Shown here: one piece after another, positions 55,337 to 64,000 of the stretch
Numbering within the stretch: the first letter of the stretch is position 1
How the letters are laid out: the number at the start of each line of letters is the position of its first letter
Position numbers and translations under genes: made by a program
Source: Clostridiales bacterium
GTDB taxonomy: Bacteria; Bacillota; Clostridia; Lachnospirales; Lachnospiraceae
NCBI GenBank assembly: GCA_003343625.1
Contig: QAKV01000008.1
Coordinates: 1 to 64,000 of the forward strand
DNA length: 64,000 nucleotides
Reading direction: 5' to 3'
Notes under the pieces: model-generated
The model's input: only the letters and a program-made list of their open reading frames with translations
The model's database searches: none
What the model was told of the DNA's origin: nothing

Positions 55337-55921
55337 TCATCGAACCAGCCCCCAGCCTTCATCGGCGTTTCCGAAATGAAACCACGCCTTGCCGATGATG
55401 GTGCTCTTATGCACCGGGCCTATATTGGCCGAACGGCTGTCCTCGCTGTTGTTGCAGTTATCCCCCAGAACGAAGTATTCATCCGCGCCCAGGACGACCT
55501 CGTTTTCGGCGATTCCGGGCGAAGCGATCAAGTCCATGCTCTCATCCCCATAGGCTTCGCCGTCCACATACAGCACGCCGTCTTCGATGAGCACAGTCTG
55601 TCCCGGCACGGCCACCACCCGCTTCACATAATAGTGGGCGTTTTCATTTCCGTTGGGCAGAAAAACGATCACATCCCCTGCTTTCGGAGAAACGATCCGA
55701 TAGGAAATGCGATTCACTAAAATGCCCTGGCCGTTGGTCAGCCCCGGCTCCATGGAAACGCCGATGACAGTCGTGCGCAGCCCCACAAAATAGGTGAGGC
55801 AAAATGCCAGAAACACTGCCAGACAGATCCCTGCCGCCCAGCTGAAAATCTCCCGCATCAGCGACGCGCTGATCCTTTTCTTCTTATGATAAAAATGAAG
55901 TCCTTTTTTGCGTCCTCTCAT
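55337..55921 (-). CDS. lepB: Signal peptidase I, copy 2
   Basis: 194 residues. Basic head (RGRKKGLHFYHKKKR), anchor helix (FSWAAGICLAVFLAFCLTYFV), catalytic serine in VIGVSMEPGL, lysine in YYVKRVVAVPGQ, and VLGDNCNNSEDSRS. Second paralogue 1.1 kb from copy 1; the two differ clearly in sequence, so this is an old duplication. Confidence 0.93.
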   Translation of the reverse strand: MRGRKKGLHFYHKKKRISASLMREIFSWAAGICLAVFLAFCLTYFVGLRTTVIGVSMEPGLTNGQGILVNRISYRIVSPKAGDVIVFLPNGNENAHYYVKRVVAVPGQTVLIEDGVLYVDGEAYGDESMDLIASPGIAENEVVLGADEYFVLGDNCNNSEDSRSANIGPVHKSTIIGKAWFHFGNADEGWGLVR

Positions 55922-55982
55922 CGTTTCCTTCTGTTCGCTTTTCTTCTGTATACCGCCTCGATTTTACCATTCTAACACAAAA

Positions 55983-56015
55983 CAAAAAAGGAGGCAACCC
56001 TGATGGATGCCCCCT
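55983..56015 (-). terminator. Terminator of rplS
   Basis: 10-bp near-perfect stem (56005-56015 with 55990-56000) followed on the minus strand by TTTTTTG. Confidence 0.7.
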
Positions 56016-56051
56016 CTTTCGATGTCCGCACAGCGGTGATACCGCCGAATC

Positions 56052-56399
56052 TTATCTCAGAACCTCTTTCACCTTCGCGCTCTTGCCGACTCTGTCACGC
56101 AGGTAATTGAGCTTCGCTCTTCTCACTTTACCCTTTCTGACAACCTCAACCTTTTCCACGTTAGGAGAGTGAAGAGGCCAGGTCTTCTCCACGCCCACGC
56201 CGTTGGAGGTCTTCCTCACGGTGAAGGTCTCGCGGTTGCTTCCGCCCTGTTTCTTCAATACAACGCCTTCAAAAACCTGAATTCTCTCGCGGTTTCCTTC
56301 CTTGATCTTGCCATACACTCTGACGGTATCTCCCGTCTCGAATGCAGGTACCTCTGCCTTTAACTGTGCAGCTTCAATTTCTCTGATGATTTCGTTCAT
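56052..56399 (-). CDS. rplS: 50S ribosomal protein L19
   Basis: 115 residues from [14 protein letters not shown], with AGGAGGAAG ahead. Complete L19: [78 protein letters not shown]. Lies at the 30S-50S interface. Own promoter and leader of about 75 bases, then a terminator, so it forms a short transcript inside the cluster. Confidence 0.98.
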   Translation of the reverse strand: MNEIIREIEAAQLKAEVPAFETGDTVRVYGKIKEGNRERIQVFEGVVLKKQGGSNRETFTVRKTSNGVGVEKTWPLHSPNVEKVEVVRKGKVRRAKLNYLRDRVGKSAKVKEVLR

Positions 56400-56478
56400 T
56401 GCTCTTCCTCCTAATTCCCGGATGTTCTTAATACGGCTGGCGTAACAGAGGACCATCTCCTGTATTCGCAACATTAGT

Positions 56479-56507
56479 ACTATAGCATAACGGCCTTTCG
56501 TTTGCAA
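56479..56507 (-). promoter_or_regulatory. rplS promoter (with possible L19 leader)
   Basis: On the minus strand TTGCAA (56502-56507) and TATAGT (56479-56484) are 17 bp apart. The roughly 70-base leader contains a small imperfect stem (ACAGGAG..CCTCTGT), which may be an L19 leader; that is not certain. Confidence 0.65.
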
Positions 56508-56515
56508 GTTATTTT

Positions 56516-57919
56516 TCAGGAGATCCAGTAAATTTTTCTTCCGGCGATGCGCAGGCCCAGTTTTTCCTGCAGCTTTAAAGAAGCGGCATTGTCCGTAAAG
56601 ATCTGAGCATAGGGAGTTCTGCCCTGTTCCAGAAGCCGGTTGATCAAAAAGCTTTCCAGCTTTTCCGCGATTCCCAGACGCCGGTACGGTTCCAAAACGT
56701 GCAGCAGCCCCATGGCTCCCTCTTCATGGGTTCCGATGAATCCGACCAGCTCCCGGGCGCCGCTTTCCTTTTGCAAAAAAGCGCCGTAGACGATTCCGTC
56801 CCGCAAAATTTCCCTCACCCGCTCCCGCTTTTCGATCAGCGGATACAGGGAATGAACCAGATCCGTATACTCTTCCCCGATGACCCGAACCGAAACCCCC
56901 TCCGGCTCCGGCAGCGGAACCTTTTTGGTGTAAGCGACCTGAAAGCACTCGCTGCAGTCCTTCTTCGAAAACCTTCTGGCGATGCTCTCCGCCAGGAATT
57001 TCTGATGGCAGGTAAAGACTTCCGCGTTCGGATCCGCCAGGGACAGGAGCCGCTCTCCGGCATCCGGGTTCTCCGCCGTCACCATGTAGACTTTGCTGAC
57101 CGTATCCTGCAGAATCACCCCGTCCTTTCGCACGGCGATCACCCGGGCCTGCCCGTTTCGGATATCCTCTATCATATCCATATGGAGGACTTTATCCCTC
57201 TTTAAGTATTCCATGGCCCTGCCGGACAGATCGTATCGCTCATACAGATCCGGACGCCGTTCCTTCGTCCGTTCCACGGAACGTTCCCGCCTCCAGGCAT
57301 CCACTTTCGCATGATCCCCGGACAAAAGTACCCGGGGCACCGGGCGTCCCATCCAGACCTCGGGCCTGGTGTACTGCGGGTACTCCAGCAGGTTTTCGCG
57401 GAAGGATTCCACTTCTCCCGATTCTTCATTTTTCAGCACGCCGGGCACCATCCGGGCGATGGCATCGATCATGACCGCAGCGGGAAGTTCTCCGCCGGTG
57501 AGCACGTAATCCCCGATGGAAATGAAGTCCGTGACGATCTCCTCCAGTACCCGCTCGTCCACGCCCTCATAATGTCCGCATAAAAAACAGAGCTCTTCTT
57601 CTTTTGCGAACTCTCTGGCCATCTGCTGATCGAAGACTTTCCCCTGCGGCGTCACATAGATCACCCGCATCGAACGGCCGCTTCCCGATTTCTTCCGCAC
57701 TGCCTGCCACGCGTCAAAAATCGGCTGCGCCTGCATCAGCATGCCGGCACCGCCGCCATAAGGATAATCATCCACCTTTTTATGTTTGTCCAGCGTGTAA
57801 TCCCGGATATTCACCGCGTTCACCTCCAGGATTCCCCTGTCGGCCGCACGGCCCAGGATGCTGGTATTCAGACAGCCCAGCACCATCTCCGGAAACAGCG
57901 TCAAAATATGAAACCGCAT
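56516..57919 (-). CDS. trmD: tRNA (guanine-N1)-methyltransferase TrmD fused to a GNAT domain
   Basis: 467 residues from [12 protein letters not shown]. Residues 1-~245: TrmD with [39 protein letters not shown] and [26 protein letters not shown]; adds methyl to G37 of tRNA. ~250-467: a GNAT module ([55 protein letters not shown]). Continuous frame, no stop. TrmD is normally about 240 residues; the acetyltransferase substrate is unknown. It lies at its normal place between rimM and rplS. Confidence 0.92.
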   Translation of the reverse strand: MRFHILTLFPEMVLGCLNTSILGRAADRGILEVNAVNIRDYTLDKHKKVDDYPYGGGAGMLMQAQPIFDAWQAVRKKSGSGRSMRVIYVTPQGKVFDQQMAREFAKEEELCFLCGHYEGVDERVLEEIVTDFISIGDYVLTGGELPAAVMIDAIARMVPGVLKNEESGEVESFRENLLEYPQYTRPEVWMGRPVPRVLLSGDHAKVDAWRRERSVERTKERRPDLYERYDLSGRAMEYLKRDKVLHMDMIEDIRNGQARVIAVRKDGVILQDTVSKVYMVTAENPDAGERLLSLADPNAEVFTCHQKFLAESIARRFSKKDCSECFQVAYTKKVPLPEPEGVSVRVIGEEYTDLVHSLYPLIEKRERVREILRDGIVYGAFLQKESGARELVGFIGTHEEGAMGLLHVLEPYRRLGIAEKLESFLINRLLEQGRTPYAQIFTDNAASLKLQEKLGLRIAGRKIYWIS

Positions 57920-57959
57920 TCCGTCATCCCTCCGCTCGCCATTCGCAAAACCCCCGCCG

Positions 57960-58466
57960 TCACAGCAGTCCATCCAGCACGTGCACCCGCATCCTTCCCG
58001 CCTCTATGTCCACGGAGAGCACGCACTGCCGTATGGCCGGAAGCAAGAGTTCCCTCCCGTCCGTCATCCGGATCTGGTACACATCGTTCGCTCCCGTCTC
58101 GATCACGTCCTCCAGTTCTCCCAGAAGGACACCCGTTTCATCTTCCACCGAAATCCCGATCAAATCCGCGATGAAGTATTCGTTTTCCTTTAACTTCACC
58201 GCGTTTTCCCGGGTGACGAAGAGATCGCAACCCCTGTATTTCTCGATGTCGTTGATGGAATCGATCCCTTTAAACTTGAGGATCGCGAACTGCTTGAAGA
58301 ATTTCACTCCCTCGATTTCCAATATGCGGCTCTCCCGCCCGGTTTCCAGAATCACTTCTTTCAGCCGGCCAAACCGCCTCACATCGTCCGTAGTGGGGAA
58401 TACCTTCACCTCTCCCCGCACGCCGTGGGTGGAAGAAATAATGCCCACTTTCAGCCTGTTTTCCAT
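57960..58466 (-). CDS. rimM: 16S rRNA maturation protein RimM
   Basis: 168 residues from [22 protein letters not shown], with AAGGAGAG ahead. N-terminal beta-barrel and C-terminal PRC-barrel ([42 protein letters not shown]). Helps assemble the 30S head. Forty bases upstream of trmD. Confidence 0.95.
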   Translation of the reverse strand: MENRLKVGIISSTHGVRGEVKVFPTTDDVRRFGRLKEVILETGRESRILEIEGVKFFKQFAILKFKGIDSINDIEKYRGCDLFVTRENAVKLKENEYFIADLIGISVEDETGVLLGELEDVIETGANDVYQIRMTDGRELLLPAIRQCVLSVDIEAGRMRVHVLDGLL

Positions 58467-58481
58467 CTGTCTCTCCTTTTT

Positions 58482-58559
58482 CTTTTCGCGCGAGCGCGCA
58501 TCATCATCCAACCGTCTTTTTTCATACGATACAAAACATAATTTCCTGTCGTATAAAAA
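58482..58559. repeat. 78-bp intergenic repeat element, copy 2
   Basis: Aligns without gaps to 25327-25404. The GC-rich core and T-run are well kept; the A/T stem is partly degraded. It sits between rimM and khpA, inside the otherwise conserved ribosome operon. Confidence 0.78.
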
Positions 58560-58590
58560 TAGGGCTGCAGCTGAATGCGGCAGCCCCTTT
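58560..58590 (-). terminator. Terminator after khpA
   Basis: GGGCTGC (58562-58568) pairs with GCAGCCC (58580-58586). On the minus strand the stem is followed by TATTTTTATAC. It may separate khpA from rimM. Confidence 0.65.
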
Positions 58591-58593
58591 TCG

Positions 58594-58821
58594 TCAGATG
58601 ATGTCTACATCCACTTTCTTATTGTCTTCCATCGCCGCAGCCTTTACCACCGTGCGGATTGCCTTTGCAATGCGGCCCTGTTTGCCGATCACCTTACCCA
58701 TATCAGAGGGAGCGACATGAAGTTCCAACGTGAGGGTCTTTCCGCTTTCCTTCTCCGTCACAATCACTTCATCCGGATTATCAACAAGCGCTTTCGCGAT
58801 CACTTCCACCAGATCTTTCAT
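58594..58821 (-). CDS. khpA: KH-domain RNA-binding protein KhpA (YlqC)
   Basis: 75 residues from [17 protein letters not shown], preceded by GGAGGTGG. KH GxxG loop in [15 protein letters not shown]. Works with KhpB in RNA binding and cell elongation in streptococci and relatives. Normal place between rpsP and rimM. Confidence 0.95.
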   Translation of the reverse strand: MKDLVEVIAKALVDNPDEVIVTEKESGKTLTLELHVAPSDMGKVIGKQGRIAKAIRTVVKAAAMEDNKKVDVDII

Positions 58822-58856
58822 AATCCACCTCCAAAAGCGTCCCAAAGGGTGGCTTT

Positions 58857-59102
58857 TTATTTTTCGATGCCCGCTGCTTTGAAGATCTTTCCGACGATTT
58901 CCGTAGGCTGTGCGCCGTTGTTCAGCCACTTCTTCGCCAGCTCTTCATTTACTTTGAAAGTGCTGGGATCCGTATTGGGGTCGTAAGTGCCGATTTCCTC
59001 GATAAACCGTCCGTCTCTGGGGGATCTGGAGTCCGCGACGATGATTCTGTAGATCGGGTTCTTCTTGTATCCCATTCTTCTTAATCTGATCTTTACTGCC
59101 AT
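58857..59102 (-). CDS. rpsP: 30S ribosomal protein S16
   Basis: 81 residues: [43 protein letters not shown] is the S16 pattern. GGAGG is 7 bp before the ATG. Between ffh and khpA, as in other Firmicutes. Confidence 0.98.
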   Translation of the reverse strand: MAVKIRLRRMGYKKNPIYRIIVADSRSPRDGRFIEEIGTYDPNTDPSTFKVNEELAKKWLNNGAQPTEIVGKIFKAAGIEK

Positions 59103-59147
59103 TTTTTCTTACCTCCGAAAATTTGAATAGATTGATTTGTAATGTCC

Positions 59148-59161
59148 GCGCGCTCGCGCGA
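59148..59161. repeat. 14-bp fragment of the 78-bp element core
   Basis: GCGCGCTCGCGCGA is the reverse complement of the TCGCGCGAGCGCGC core of copy 2 at 58486-58499. It lies in the rpsP-ffh gap, immediately after the ffh stop, in the opposite orientation. Confidence 0.5.
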
Positions 59162-59165
59162 TTTA

Positions 59166-60518
59166 TCAGAAAGGAAGCCTGAACTTACCTTTTCTTCCGC
59201 CTTTGCCTCCCATCAGGGAAGGGAGCTGCTTCATCATCTTCTGACTCTGCTCGAACTGCTTGATGAAACGGTTTACAACGCTGATATCCACGCCCGCTCC
59301 CCGGGCGATCCGATGTTTGCGGCTGGGATTTAAGAGCTTGGGATTGCGCCGCTCCTGAGGAGTCATACTCAGGACTACGGCCTCCATGCGCGCCAGCTGC
59401 TTTTCATCGATCATGGATTCCAGCTCCGCCGATTTTCCGCCGATTCCGGGCATCATCCCTAAAATACTGGAAAGCCCGCCCATTTTCCGCATCTGCTTCA
59501 TGCTCTCCAGGTAGTCCTCGAAATCGAACTTCCCCTTCTTCATGCGGGCGGCCATTTCTTTTTCCTTGTCCGCATCCAGATCGATGCTGGACTGTACTTT
59601 ATCGATCAGGGAGAGGACATCGCCCATCCCGAGGATGCGCCCCGCCATGCGATCCGGATAAAACTGCTCCAGATCGGACAGCTTCTCTCCCATACCCACA
59701 TACAGAATCGGTTTTCCGGTTACGGCTTTGATGGAAAGCGCTGCTCCGCCTCTGGTATCGCCGTCCATTTTGGACAGAATGACGCCGTCGATCCCCACCT
59801 TTTCGTCGAATTCCTTCGCAACGTTGACCGCGTCCTGACCGGTCATGGCATCGACCACCAGCAGCGTCTGATGAACCGTCACATTTTCCTTGATCTCCTG
59901 CAGCTCCGCCATCATATCCGCATCGATGTGCAGCCGTCCGGCGGTATCCAGGATCACGATGTTGTGCCCGTTCTTTTCCGCGTGCTCGATGGCGGCCTTC
60001 GCGATATTCACCGGCCTGTGCCCGGTTCCCATGGCGAACACGTCCACCTGCTGCTTTTCCCCGTTGATCTGCAGCTGTTCGATGGCAGCCGGACGATAGA
60101 CATCGCAGGCCACCAGCAGAGGCTTCTTGCCTTTCAGCCTGAACTTCCCGGCCAGTTTCGCGGTGGTGGTGGTTTTGCCGGCTCCCTGAAGGCCGCACAT
60201 CATGAGCACGGTCATCGCCTTGCCGGGCTGGAGGGGAATCTCCGTGGTCTCGGAACCCATCAGCGCAGTCATCTCCTCGTTGACGATCTTGATGACCATC
60301 TGTCCGGGATTTAAACCGTTCATCACGTCCTGACCGATGGCCCGCTCCTCCACGGCTTTCACGAACTGCTTCACCACCTTGAAGTTGACGTCCGCTTCCA
60401 GAAGCGCCATCTTCACCTCTTTTAAGGCGGTCTTTACGTCCTCTTCCGTCAGCCTTCCCTTGCTGCGCAGGTTCTTGAATACGTTCTGCAGTTTATCCGT
60501 TAAGCTCTCAAACGCCAT
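59166..60518 (-). CDS. ffh: Signal recognition particle protein Ffh
   Basis: 450 residues. N domain (residues 1-90), G domain with GLQGAGKTTTTAKLAG, DTAGRL, TKMDGDTRGGAA (KMDG) and GxGE-like GVGMGEKLSDLEQF, then the methionine-rich M domain ending in GGKGGRKGKFRLPF. Binds 4.5S/6S-type RNA and signal sequences. Upstream ylxM and downstream rpsP as in B. subtilis. Confidence 0.98.
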   Translation of the reverse strand: MAFESLTDKLQNVFKNLRSKGRLTEEDVKTALKEVKMALLEADVNFKVVKQFVKAVEERAIGQDVMNGLNPGQMVIKIVNEEMTALMGSETTEIPLQPGKAMTVLMMCGLQGAGKTTTTAKLAGKFRLKGKKPLLVACDVYRPAAIEQLQINGEKQQVDVFAMGTGHRPVNIAKAAIEHAEKNGHNIVILDTAGRLHIDADMMAELQEIKENVTVHQTLLVVDAMTGQDAVNVAKEFDEKVGIDGVILSKMDGDTRGGAALSIKAVTGKPILYVGMGEKLSDLEQFYPDRMAGRILGMGDVLSLIDKVQSSIDLDADKEKEMAARMKKGKFDFEDYLESMKQMRKMGGLSSILGMMPGIGGKSAELESMIDEKQLARMEAVVLSMTPQERRNPKLLNPSRKHRIARGAGVDISVVNRFIKQFEQSQKMMKQLPSLMGGKGGRKGKFRLPF

Positions 60519-60559
60519 CCGTGCCCTCTCTCACCGCCTCCGCCCTCGCAGGAGACCTC

Positions 60560-60874
60560 TCACAATTCTTCCAGAATCTCTCTGGCCAGCAGCTTCACGC
60601 TCTCCTCGGAGCTGAGCCTCTCGATCTGCTCCACAGTCCCTTTCACCTTCAGGAACTTCTCCAGCAGATGCAGTCTGCTCTCATATCCTTTCAGCGCCTT
60701 GTCGCAGCGCCTGATCAGATCATGAACCCCCTGCCTGCTGATCCCCTGTTCTTCAGCGATCTCGCTCAGGGACATATCGTTGAGCACCGCATCCTCATAA
60801 ATCCGCCGCTGATGGGGCGTCAACAGTTCACCATAAAAATCATACAGCAGACCCTGTTCCACAATTTTTTCCAT
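60560..60874 (-). CDS. ylxM: YlxM family helix-turn-helix protein
   Basis: 104 residues. LLTPHQRRIYEDAVLNDMSLSEIAEEQGISRQGVHDLIRRCDKAL is the sigma-70 region-4-like helix-turn-helix of YlxM/p13. Associated with the SRP genes in Firmicutes; modulates SRP GTPase in streptococci. Confidence 0.95.
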   Translation of the reverse strand: MEKIVEQGLLYDFYGELLTPHQRRIYEDAVLNDMSLSEIAEEQGISRQGVHDLIRRCDKALKGYESRLHLLEKFLKVKGTVEQIERLSSEESVKLLAREILEEL

Positions 60875-60953
60875 CGTCAGCTCCTCACTCCGGGTAGTGT
60901 ACTATAAAAGAATGTAGCTGTCAAGTATTTTTTCTTTACATGCAGATCTTCCT

Positions 60954-62189
60954 TTACATCGCAGTGCGCACCAGTTTGGGACGATACCCTTCCTGTTCCA
61001 GCGCCTGCATGATTTCTTTTTTATGCTGGGTGCCGAAGGCCTCCAGGGTGATGCGCAGTTCCACCGCCGCGTTCCGGTTGATGGAAACGAACTGATTGTG
61101 GGACAGCTTGATCACGTTGCCCCCTGCCCGTGCCACAACGCCGGAAACCTTATGCAGCTCGCCCGGCTTGTCGGGCAACAGCACGGATACCGTAAAGATC
61201 CTGTCGCGCAGGATCAGTCCCTGCTGCACGACGGAGGACATGGTGATCACGTCCATATTTCCCCCGCTTAAGATAGCGACCACTTTCTTGCCCTTCGCGT
61301 CCAGATGTTTCAATGCCGCCACCGTCAAAAGGCCGGAGTTCTCCACGATCATCTTGTGGTTCTCCACCATATCCAGAAACGCTACCACCAGCTCCGCATC
61401 CTCCACGGTGATGATATCGTCCAGGTTTTCCTGAATATAGGGGAAAATCTTTTCCCCCGGCGTTTTCACCGCCGTCCCGTCGGCGATGGTATTGACTGTC
61501 GGCAGGGTGGTCACTTTGCCACTTTTCAGGGACTCCTGCATACAGTTCGCATTGGCCGGTTCCACGCCGATGACCCGGATTTTGGGATTGAGCAGTTTCG
61601 CCAGAGTGGAAACTCCGGCCGCGAGACCGCCGCCGCCGATAGGCACAAGAATATAGTCCACCAGCGGCAGTTCCTTGATGATCTCCATGGCGATCGTCCC
61701 CTGCCCGGTGGCCACCGCCAGGTCGTCGAAAGGATGGACGAAGGTATAGCCGTGTTCCTCAGCCAGCTCGTAGGCTTTCGCGCAGGCTTCATCATATACG
61801 TCGCCGTACAGCACCACATCGGCCCCATACCCTTTCGTCCGGTTGACTTTGATCAGCGGCGTGGTGGTGGGCATCACGATGGTGGACTTCACTCCGTAAC
61901 ACTGAGCCGCATAGGCCACGCCCTGGGCGTGATTCCCTGCGGAAGCGGTGATGACGCCCTTCTGGCGCTCTTCCTCCGAAAGGGTGCTCATCTTATAATA
62001 AGCGCCCCTCACTTTATAGGCGCCGGTAAACTGCATGTTTTCCGGCTTGATGTATACCTTTGCCCCGGTCTGCTGGCTGAAATAGTCGCTGTAAACCAAT
62101 TTCGTTTCCAGCGTCACCTTTTTCACCACTTCCGCAGCCTCTTCAAACGTTTCCAGCGTCAGCATCTTTTCTTCTTCCATATCTGTCAT
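60954..62189 (-). CDS. ilvA: Threonine ammonia-lyase with ACT domain
   Basis: About 411 residues; start at the ATG that overlaps the ftsY stop (ATGA), although ATG 62180 is an alternative. PLP lysine in ENMQFTGAYKVRGAYYKM, SAGNHAQGVA, and the glycine loop VPIGGGGLAAGV. C-terminal ACT domain (VSVLLPDKPGELHKVSGVVA) makes it the TdcB/IlvA-short form rather than the long two-ACT form. Converts threonine to 2-oxobutyrate. An odd resident of the SRP cluster. Confidence 0.93.
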   Translation of the reverse strand: MTDMEEEKMLTLETFEEAAEVVKKVTLETKLVYSDYFSQQTGAKVYIKPENMQFTGAYKVRGAYYKMSTLSEEERQKGVITASAGNHAQGVAYAAQCYGVKSTIVMPTTTPLIKVNRTKGYGADVVLYGDVYDEACAKAYELAEEHGYTFVHPFDDLAVATGQGTIAMEIIKELPLVDYILVPIGGGGLAAGVSTLAKLLNPKIRVIGVEPANANCMQESLKSGKVTTLPTVNTIADGTAVKTPGEKIFPYIQENLDDIITVEDAELVVAFLDMVENHKMIVENSGLLTVAALKHLDAKGKKVVAILSGGNMDVITMSSVVQQGLILRDRIFTVSVLLPDKPGELHKVSGVVARAGGNVIKLSHNQFVSINRNAAVELRITLEAFGTQHKKEIMQALEQEGYRPKLVRTAM

Positions 62190-63133
62190 TCCCCTTCTTC
62201 CGTCGTCTTGATGTCGAACAGCGCGTTTACAAACTGATCCGCATCGAATTTCTGCAGATCATCGATGGTTTCTCCCACTCCGATATACTTCACCGGGATG
62301 TGCAGCTCGGACTGGATCGCCACCGCGATCCCGCCTTTGGCGGTACCGTCCATCTTCGTCAGGATGATACCGGTCAGATCCGCCACCTGCGAAAATTCCC
62401 TGGCCTGTACCAGCGCATTCTGCCCGGTAGTGCCGTCTAAGACCACCAGATTTTCCCGATGGGCATCCGGAAATTCCCGGTCGATAATCCGATTCATTTT
62501 TTTGAGCTCTTCCATCAGGTTTTTCTTGTTGTGCAGCCTCCCCGCGGTGTCGCACAAAAGCACGTCGATATGCCTGGCCTTCGCCGCATGTACCGCGTCG
62601 TAGATCACGCTGGCCGGGTCGGATCCCTCCCTGCCGCCGATCATATCCACGCCGGCGCGGTTGGCCCACTCTTCCAGCTGTTCCCCCGCCGCCGCCCGGA
62701 ACGTATCCGCCGCCGCGATCAGCACTCTCCGTCCCTGCTCTTTCAGCTTGCCCGCCAGTTTACCCACGGACGTGGTTTTTCCCACCCCGTTGACGCCGAT
62801 CACCAACACCACGGACTGTTTCGTTTCGAAATCATAAGCGGTTTCCCCCACGTCCATCTGTTCCCGGATGCTGTCGATCAAAAGCTGCCTGCAGGCTTCC
62901 GGTTCCCGGATCCCCTGTTCCTTCACCTGTTTTTTGAGCCGTTCCAGGATCCGGGCGGTGGCGTTTACGCCCAGATCCCCCATGATCAGCGTCTCCTCCA
63001 GCTCTTCGTAAAAATCGTCGTCGATGGACGAGAATCCGGAGAAAATGGAATCGATTCCCCGGACGATGTTGTTCCTGGTTTTGGTCAGCCCTTCCTTGAG
63101 CCGGGCAAAAAAGCCTTTTTTTTCTTCGCTCAT
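62186..63133 (-). CDS. ftsY: Signal recognition particle receptor FtsY
   Basis: 315 residues from MSEEKKGFFARLKEGL. G domain: GVNGVGKTTSVGKLAG, DTAGRLHNKKNLMEELKK, TKMDGTAKGG, GVGETIDDLQKFDADQFVNALF. The acidic N-terminal A domain is short, as in Firmicutes. Docks SRP at the membrane. Stops 4 bp into ilvA. Confidence 0.97.
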   Translation of the reverse strand: MSEEKKGFFARLKEGLTKTRNNIVRGIDSIFSGFSSIDDDFYEELEETLIMGDLGVNATARILERLKKQVKEQGIREPEACRQLLIDSIREQMDVGETAYDFETKQSVVLVIGVNGVGKTTSVGKLAGKLKEQGRRVLIAAADTFRAAAGEQLEEWANRAGVDMIGGREGSDPASVIYDAVHAAKARHIDVLLCDTAGRLHNKKNLMEELKKMNRIIDREFPDAHRENLVVLDGTTGQNALVQAREFSQVADLTGIILTKMDGTAKGGIAVAIQSELHIPVKYIGVGETIDDLQKFDADQFVNALFDIKTTEEGE

Positions 63134-63147
63134 CAAAACTCCCCCTT

Positions 63148-64000
63148 TTAGTCAGTCAATTCTTTGTCGATCAGATTCACGCTCACCAGCGTGGACACGC
63201 CTTTCTCCTGCATGGTGATCCCATACAGCCGATCCGCCGCCTCCATCGTCCCGCGCCGGTGGGTGATGACGATGAACTGGGTGTGGGCGGTGAGCTTGTG
63301 CAGGTACTTCGCGAAACGCCCTACATTGCTGTCGTCCAGCGCGGCCTCGATCTCGTCCAGAAGGCAGAACGGAGAGGGCTTTAAGTTCTGGATGGCGAAG
63401 AGCAGGGAAATGGCCGTGAGCGCTTTTTCTCCGCCGGAGAGCTGCATCATGTTCTGCAGTTTCTTTCCCGGAGGCTGCGCGATGATGCGGATGCCCGCTT
63501 CCAATATATCCTCGTCCTCCATCAACTCCAGCGTTCCCTTTCCGCCGCCGAACAGTTCCTTGAATACCTTGTCGAATTCCCGGCCGATCCGGGCGAATTT
63601 CTCCTTGAACTGCCGCCTCATCGCCTCATCCAGTTCCAGGATGATACCGGTCAGCGTCCGTTCCGCCTCCACCAGATCGTCGTGCTGGGTCTTTAAGAAC
63701 GTATAACGCTCCATCAGGTTCCTATAGTCCTCGATGGCATTTACATTCACATCGCCCAGCTTTTTGATCTCGTCCTTCACGGCCGCCGCTTCCTTCTTCA
63801 TAGCGGCCAGATCCGTCAGCGTCTCGTCCCGAAGCTCCATGGCGTCCCGAAGGGTGACTTCATACTCGCTCCACATATAGCTGACCTGATTTTCCACGGC
63901 CTCTTCCGTCCGTTCCTTCTGGGCGTTCAAGCGGTAGACTTCCTTATCCAGAGCGTTCATCCGCCCGGACAGTTCTTCGCGGACTGCGAAGAAATTCTTC
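63148..64000 (-). CDS. smc: Chromosome partition protein Smc (3-prime part)
   Basis: Only the last ~283 codons are in the window; the frame continues past 64000 (KNFFAVREELSGR precedes MNALDKEVY). Visible: the end of the coiled coil, then the C-terminal ATPase half: hinge-distal GDVNVNAIEDY, ABC signature LSGGEKALTAISLLFAI, Walker B CLLDEIEAALDDSNV, and HRRGTMEAADRLYGITMQEKGVS. Condenses chromosomes. Directly followed by ftsY as in B. subtilis. Confidence 0.96.
   Translation of the reverse strand, partial: KNFFAVREELSGRMNALDKEVYRLNAQKERTEEAVENQVSYMWSEYEVTLRDAMELRDETLTDLAAMKKEAAAVKDEIKKLGDVNVNAIEDYRNLMERYTFLKTQHDDLVEAERTLTGIILELDEAMRRQFKEKFARIGREFDKVFKELFGGGKGTLELMEDEDILEAGIRIIAQPPGKKLQNMMQLSGGEKALTAISLLFAIQNLKPSPFCLLDEIEAALDDSNVGRFAKYLHKLTAHTQFIVITHRRGTMEAADRLYGITMQEKGVSTLVSVNLIDKELTD

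Overview
The window looks like a chromosomal stretch of a Lachnospiraceae-like member of the Clostridia (Bacillota). Evidence: the gram-positive order smc-ftsY-ylxM-ffh-rpsP-khpA-rimM-trmD-rplS-lepB-rbgA-rnhB-yraN, strong AGGAGG-type ribosome binding sites, lipoprotein solute-binding proteins, a DUF5688 protein, and moderately high GC core genes mixed with AT-rich accessory blocks. The species cannot be fixed from the sequence alone.

Layout. 1-5,640: end of a mobile or accessory region. It holds a ParB-like protein cut by the window edge, a frameshifted secreted nuclease, small membrane proteins and a minus-strand block of four unrecognised or poorly known genes. 5,640-14,700: two NAD-dependent DNA ligase paralogues on either side of metA, then a tightly overlapping minus-strand operon (GNAT, nucleoid-associated protein, yaaA, bcp, rluF-like, ligA, metA). 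14,890-24,200: a visibly AT-richer xylo-oligosaccharide locus with a GH120 enzyme, an AraC regulator, a GH3 enzyme, a CUT1 ABC transporter and a YitT protein. 24,390-31,200: nucleoside salvage (MTA/SAH deaminase-like, cytidine deaminase, purine nucleoside phosphorylase), a truncated second copy of the deaminase, BioY under a BirA-type operator, and a GDP-mannose/mannose-6-phosphate fusion enzyme. 31,200-41,400: mixed housekeeping (PerM-type transporter, ferritin-like protein, short-chain dehydrogenase, glutamate dehydrogenase, SH3 surface protein, tRNA-Arg, lactonase). 41,500-48,200: plus-strand polyamine uptake operon with its XRE-cupin regulator, a pseudouridine synthase and a NYN/LOTUS-type RNA-associated protein. 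48,200-64,000: two-component system, then the signal recognition particle, ribosome maturation and secretion cluster up to the smc 3-prime part.

How the parts fit. The GH120/GH3/ABC set would import short xylan fragments and cut them in the cytoplasm. The XRE-cupin protein probably represses itself and potABCD through GTTTA/TAAAC sites. BirA probably controls bioY. The right-hand cluster couples SRP targeting (ftsY, ffh), signal peptide removal (two lepB) and ribosome maturation (rimM, trmD, rbgA).

The least explained material is a set of stacked-hairpin intergenic repeats. Two 139-bp copies flank rbgA. A different 78-bp element occurs beside bioY and between khpA and rimM, with a 14-bp matching piece between rpsP and ffh. 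Other unusual points are the TrmD-GNAT fusion, the ManC-ManA fusion, the partial mtaD duplication, the twin ligases, and tandem terminator-like hairpins in the parB leader. No CRISPR array, rRNA or complete insertion sequence was seen.
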